Source: Desulfobacteraceae bacterium
GTDB taxonomy: Bacteria > Desulfobacterota > Desulfobulbia > Desulfobulbales > Desulfobulbaceae
NCBI GenBank assembly: GCA_022837185.1
Contig: JALHJD010000006.1
Coordinates: 1-26,681, forward strand
Direction of reading: 5' to 3'
DNA length: 26,681 nucleotides
The first letter of the stretch is position 1; each line of letters starts with the position of its first letter. This document shows positions 23,940 through 26,681 of the stretch, piece after piece. The translations under genes were made by a program, and so were the position numbers. The notes beneath the pieces are model-generated. The model did not search any database. It saw only the letters and a program-made list of their open reading frames with translations, and was not told the origin of the DNA.

Positions 23940-24002
23940 GGTTTACTTCCCGGAGCGCAGTGTTTCGCTGATTCCCGTGCGGTACGGTGTAGCCTGTAAA
24001 CC
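23940..24002. repeat. Inverted repeat with a folded interior between epimerase and GNAT genes
   Basis: GGTTTAC at 23940-23946 and GTAAACC at 23996-24002 are exact inverses around 49 bases that contain a further stem AGCG/CGCT. No T tract follows on the minus strand, so it is not a standard terminator. The rest of the 23795-24041 gap shows no gene. Confidence 0.35.
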
Positions 24003-24041
24003 AAAGGCGGACCCAATCCTGCTGCTGTCGAAGCGGTAGTC

Positions 24042-24863
24042 TTATTCAAATTGGTACATCATTTCCTCGTTTTCACGAAGCACCGGCATGAAGATGCCCA
24101 TGATCCTCAGCAGCCACCGGGGTGCAACCTGTATTCTGAAGGGTCGCCCGGCCAATTCGCAGGCCAGGCGGACAAAGCCTGTTCCCGAGAGCGGTTCCCT
24201 GGTGGTCGGCAGGTGCCACGTTTGGCCGAACGCGTCCGGCGATCTCCCCAGCACGGCCAAGGCGCGGCCGGCGTCCGGGGTAAATGTGAAGGTATGCACG
24301 GCATCGGGGTTGCCTATCCATTGCGGCGTTTTCCCGGCTTTGAGACGTTTGAACACGGTGGCATGCGGAAAGCTGTTTTCCGCGCCGGGACCGTAAAAGT
24401 CGGCCGCCCGCACGATCATCGCCTGGAGATTGCCGCTGTGCATTTCCTCCAGCAGCATGGTTGCGATTCTCGCCCTGACCTCACCCTTCCTGCTGACCGG
24501 GTTGAACGGGGTTTCCTCCGTCATCGGGCCGTCCACGCGCCCGTAGGCATAAACGTTGTCGAAGAATACGAGGCGGCTGCCGTGACGCCTGCAGGCGTCG
24601 ATGACGTTGCGCATCACTCTGGGCCATTGCTCCTGCCAGACGGTGGCGTCGTACTTCAGGCCGGCCACCAAGTAGGCAACCTCACTGCCGGAAACAGCCC
24701 TGGCGGTTGCCCGGGCATCCAGCAGATCGGCCGCAACGGCCTCATCGGTCGGATTCACTCTCCGGGGATTCCGGCTCACCTGCCGGATGGCCGGAGAGGA
24801 TGCAAAAAGGGCCCCGGACAACTCCCGGGCAATGACGCCGTTGGCGCCGAGTATGGTATGCAT
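24042..24863 (-). CDS. NAD-dependent epimerase/dehydratase (extended SDR)
   Basis: A 273-residue Rossmann protein; ATG at 24863 chosen since the frame upstream overlaps the nhaR gene in the wrong context. The nucleotide-binding motif is GANGVIARELSGAL (G-x-x-G-x-x-A type), then AADLLDARAT, AYLVAGLKYD, and VFFDNVYAYG, where an epimerase normally has its catalytic tyrosine; the usual Y-x-x-x-K is not clear, as a lysine appears later in PVSRKGEVRA. RAADFYGPGAENS and TPDAGRALAVLG are typical substrate-side segments. Function could be a sugar-nucleotide or a steroid-like reductase reaction, not decidable here. It is 55 bases after nhaR and on the same strand. Confidence 0.83.
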   Translation of the reverse strand: MHTILGANGVIARELSGALFASSPAIRQVSRNPRRVNPTDEAVAADLLDARATARAVSGSEVAYLVAGLKYDATVWQEQWPRVMRNVIDACRRHGSRLVFFDNVYAYGRVDGPMTEETPFNPVSRKGEVRARIATMLLEEMHSGNLQAMIVRAADFYGPGAENSFPHATVFKRLKAGKTPQWIGNPDAVHTFTFTPDAGRALAVLGRSPDAFGQTWHLPTTREPLSGTGFVRLACELAGRPFRIQVAPRWLLRIMGIFMPVLRENEEMMYQFE

Positions 24864-24918
24864 GGTTTCTACCCTGTTTGTTTCTGAGTGAGTTTGTTTT
24901 CGGCCTTCACAAATTGTT

Positions 24919-25818
24919 TCATGCAATAAAATAACTGCTGGCAGCCTTTTGTATTGCCGCCACGGCCGGGTGTTTGATGACCCGTTCAATGGAAATCGCG
25001 AAAAACTGTTCCCGGACGGCACGGGTGCGCCCGATAACCACAACATCGTGCTGCCTTTGCACCTCCTCTTCGATAACCGTAGGCGCCGCAAAAATACCGT
25101 CCCCGGCCTGGCCGAAGGTCTTGAGCAGCGCCTGGTCGTCAAATTCACCAACCACCGCCGGGCGGATGGGGAGGGAGTCAAACCATCGGTCCAGTGAACC
25201 ACGCAGGGCTGACATCGGACTTGGCAGCAGCATGGGAGTTCCATCCAGTGAAAGGGGGAAGTTGTCCGGCAGTCCATCGGCAAGCCGCCGGGTGCCGAAA
25301 AAACTTATGCCGCACTCCCCCAGGAGATGGCTGTAGGCCTTGACGCTTAACCCGGGCTTGACCGGGGTATCGGTCAGGACAATGTCAAGACCGTGAACGG
25401 AGAGCTCGGCAAGGAGTTGTTCCTCCCTGCCCTCATGACAGATCATGCGAACCTGTTGGGGCAGCCTGATGGCCGGCTCCAGGAGTTTTCGCACAACCAG
25501 CTTGGGCAGCGCGGCCACTGTTCCGACAACAAGGCGCAGCGGCCCGGACACAGGTCTTCCCCGAACCGTGTCCAGCATTTCATGGCCCAGGGAGAATATT
25601 TTGTCGGCGTAGCGGAACACTATCCGTCCCATTTCGGTCGGTTCCAGATTACGGCCAACCCGGCGGAACAGTTTGCCTTCCAGGACGCCTTCGAGCTTGG
25701 TGATCTGGGCGCTGATCGTGGAGGGGGCAAGCCGCAGATGTTCACCGGCCCTGCTAATGCTCCCTTCCCGGGCGGTAATCCAGAAATAATACAGGTGATG
25801 ATAGTTGAGCCATTCCAT
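24919..25818 (-). CDS. nhaR: NhaR-type LysR family transcriptional activator
   Basis: A 299-residue LysR regulator that resembles E. coli NhaR from end to end: NYHHLYYFW at the start, a winged helix with GSISRAGEHLRLAPSTISAQI, LFRRVGRNLEPTEMG, RYADKIFSLGHEMLD, later GECGISFFGTRRL, GEFDDQALLKTFGQAG and the C-terminal ISIERVIKHPAV. E. coli NhaR responds to sodium and activates the NhaA antiporter. No nhaA is nearby; the only Na+/H+ antiporter in the window is the Mrp operon 13 kb away. The gene is divergent from an amphi-Trp gene, the usual LysR arrangement for a target gene. Confidence 0.92.
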   Translation of the reverse strand: MEWLNYHHLYYFWITAREGSISRAGEHLRLAPSTISAQITKLEGVLEGKLFRRVGRNLEPTEMGRIVFRYADKIFSLGHEMLDTVRGRPVSGPLRLVVGTVAALPKLVVRKLLEPAIRLPQQVRMICHEGREEQLLAELSVHGLDIVLTDTPVKPGLSVKAYSHLLGECGISFFGTRRLADGLPDNFPLSLDGTPMLLPSPMSALRGSLDRWFDSLPIRPAVVGEFDDQALLKTFGQAGDGIFAAPTVIEEEVQRQHDVVVIGRTRAVREQFFAISIERVIKHPAVAAIQKAASSYFIA

Positions 25819-25837
25819 GGTTCATCTTTCGATTTTT

Positions 25838-25853
25838 TCGAATATTTATACGA
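25838..25853. promoter_or_regulatory. Possible NhaR-binding palindrome
   Basis: TCGAATATTTATACGA is a near-perfect inverted repeat (TCGNATA-N2-TATNCGA) covering the nhaR -10 box. Its place suggests self-control by NhaR, though I cannot match it to a known NhaR site. Confidence 0.35.
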
Positions 25854-25873
25854 TTCTTTTCTATTTGTCGCAA
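25845..25873 (-). promoter_or_regulatory. Promoter of nhaR
   Basis: On the minus strand TTGCGA (25873-25868), 17 bases, and TATAAA (25850-25845), followed by an A/T-rich leader to the ATG at 25818. Its -35 box shares three bases with the opposite promoter. Confidence 0.55.
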
Positions 25874-25893
25874 TGATTTGTTGAACTTATATT
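25865..25893 (+). promoter_or_regulatory. Promoter of the amphi-Trp gene
   Basis: TTGTCG, 17 bases, TATATT, with a leader of about 100 bases to the ATG at 26001. Back to back with the nhaR promoter; both -35 boxes overlap. Confidence 0.5.
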
Positions 25894-26000
25894 TTGCATT
25901 ACAGGAAAAATGCGAAAAGAGTGTTGCCCCTCGATGATCAGCTGTTCCAATCAGTGCGGGGCCCCGGGGTTCTTTCGCGTCAGCGTTTAAGGAGGATGAA

Positions 26001-26270
26001 ATGGGTCGTGAAACTGTGCTGTTCAAAAGCGAAGAAAAAAAGACAAGAAGTGAGATCGCCGAAGTTCTCCGCCTGATGGCGGACAGGGTTGAACAGGGCC
26101 GGATAAGTTTGGGCAACGAGGCCGGACACGTCGACCTTGACTTTCCGGAAAACTTGACATTGGAAATAAAGGCCGAAGAAGAAACCGGGCGCAAGACAAA
26201 GCGCTCCCTGGAAATCGAACTGGAATGGCCCGTCGGCGGAGAGGAACAGGGCGGGGCGGTCATCCGATGA
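26001..26270 (+). CDS. Amphi-Trp domain protein
   Basis: An 89-residue small protein with AAGGAGG ahead of the ATG. It begins with VLFKSEEKKTRSEIAEVLRLMADRVEQGRI, a helix whose aliphatic and basic residues repeat, then the VDLDFPENLTLEIKAEEE strand and an ELEWP ending, matching the amphi-Trp domain found in short bacterial and archaeal proteins. The function of the family is not established. It is divergent from nhaR and may be its target. The predicted protein is acidic at the end and has no signal peptide. Confidence 0.87.
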   Translation: MGRETVLFKSEEKKTRSEIAEVLRLMADRVEQGRISLGNEAGHVDLDFPENLTLEIKAEEETGRKTKRSLEIELEWPVGGEEQGGAVIR

Positions 26271-26292
26271 CAGGAGTATTCCCATGCTTCTT

Positions 26293-26332
26293 CCCTCCCT
26301 GTCCACCAAGTGTTCTTGCCCGGCAGGGAGGG
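26293..26332 (+). terminator. Terminator-like hairpin after the amphi-Trp gene
   Basis: CCCTCCCTG and CAGGGAGGG form a perfect 9-bp stem around a 22-base loop, followed by TCTATCT. The T tract is weak, so termination may be partial. Confidence 0.6.
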
Positions 26333-26371
26333 TCTATCTGTCCCACAGGATCAGCATAACAGGTGTACACC

Positions 26372-26681
26372 ATGGATAGCTCACAACTTCTCGGCATTAC
26401 AACATTCGCTTACTTATTCTCCGCTGCCGCCTACATAGCGCTTCTGGTGTTCCGGGCCCCCAGACTGGGCCTTGTTGCAACAGCGGCAACGGCGGCGGCT
26501 TTGGCGGTCAATACCGCCGGCATCGGTCTCAGGTGGATCGAGTCGCACCAGATGGGGATCGGCTATGCCCCCCTTTCGAACATGTACGAATCGCTGGTCT
26601 TTTTTGCCTGGTCCATTGCCGTGGTCTACCTGTGGCTGGAATTTACCTATAAAAACCGCTTTCTGGGCGCGTTTGCCATGC
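26372..26681 (+). CDS. ccsB: Cytochrome c biogenesis protein CcsB/ResC (5' part)
   Basis: An open frame from the ATG at 26372 to the window end, not limited by a stop. AGGTG lies about nine bases upstream. The first 100 residues show a membrane helix near residues 8-28, a second, and the family segment YAPLSNMYESLVFFAW, which is the conserved heme-handling region of CcsB/ResC. The protein is part of the system II cytochrome c synthase, which delivers heme to the outside of the membrane with CcsA/ResB. This is the only hint in the window of c-type cytochrome respiration. Confidence 0.85.
   Translation, partial: MDSSQLLGITTFAYLFSAAAYIALLVFRAPRLGLVATAATAAALAVNTAGIGLRWIESHQMGIGYAPLSNMYESLVFFAWSIAVVYLWLEFTYKNRFLGAFAM

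Overview
This window is GC-rich, tightly packed bacterial DNA. Several gene types together suggest an anaerobic Desulfobacterota-like (deltaproteobacterial) chromosome: a sensor kinase with a cysteine-rich 'two-CW' insert, a fused prephenate dehydratase-dehydrogenase, a DUF362 protein, a cyclic-2,3-diphosphoglycerate-synthetase-like protein, a CcsB/ResC cytochrome c assembly gene, a radical SAM/SPASM enzyme and a sigma-54-type promoter. This placement is inference from gene content; no 16S or other phylogenetic marker is present.

Layout. 1-2251: 3' part of an aromatic amino acid fusion enzyme, a zinc-ribbon protein, and tRNA-His with its own promoter and a bidirectional terminator. 2282-5237 (minus): a PhnD-like lipoprotein overlapping a membrane sensor histidine kinase, probably one signalling unit. 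5238-5947: long intergenic region with a likely promoter. 5948-11701: a complete Mrp-type Na+/H+ antiporter operon (A-B fusion, C, D, E, F, G) with overlapping or closely spaced genes. 11820-16684: a small four-cysteine protein, DUF362, a cyclic-DPG-synthetase-like protein and carbamate kinase, convergent with an ornithine cyclodeaminase-like gene; this looks like a nitrogen or arginine/ornithine metabolic locus.

16938-18631: an alpha/beta hydrolase gene interrupted by an in-frame TAA, divergent from a TetR regulator. Two tandem 15-bp palindromes sit on overlapping promoters between them. 19026-20429: a Tat-exported amidohydrolase. 20525-22716: the most unusual locus, with a sigma-54-like promoter, a 5' leader carrying three GGAC-N2-GTCC palindromes, a 34-residue basic peptide with a strong ribosome site, an intrinsic terminator, a radical SAM/SPASM protein and a YceI-family protein. 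22813-25818 (minus): two coupled GNAT acetyltransferases, a Rossmann epimerase and an NhaR-type LysR regulator. The regulator's promoter is back to back with that of an amphi-Trp gene (26001-26270). The window ends inside ccsB.

The best candidate for something undescribed is the peptide plus radical SAM/SPASM locus. It has the architecture of a ribosomally made, post-translationally modified peptide (RiPP) system: a short precursor, a terminator that would favour precursor over enzyme, and a maturase with an extra cysteine-rich domain. The peptide is not one I recognise.
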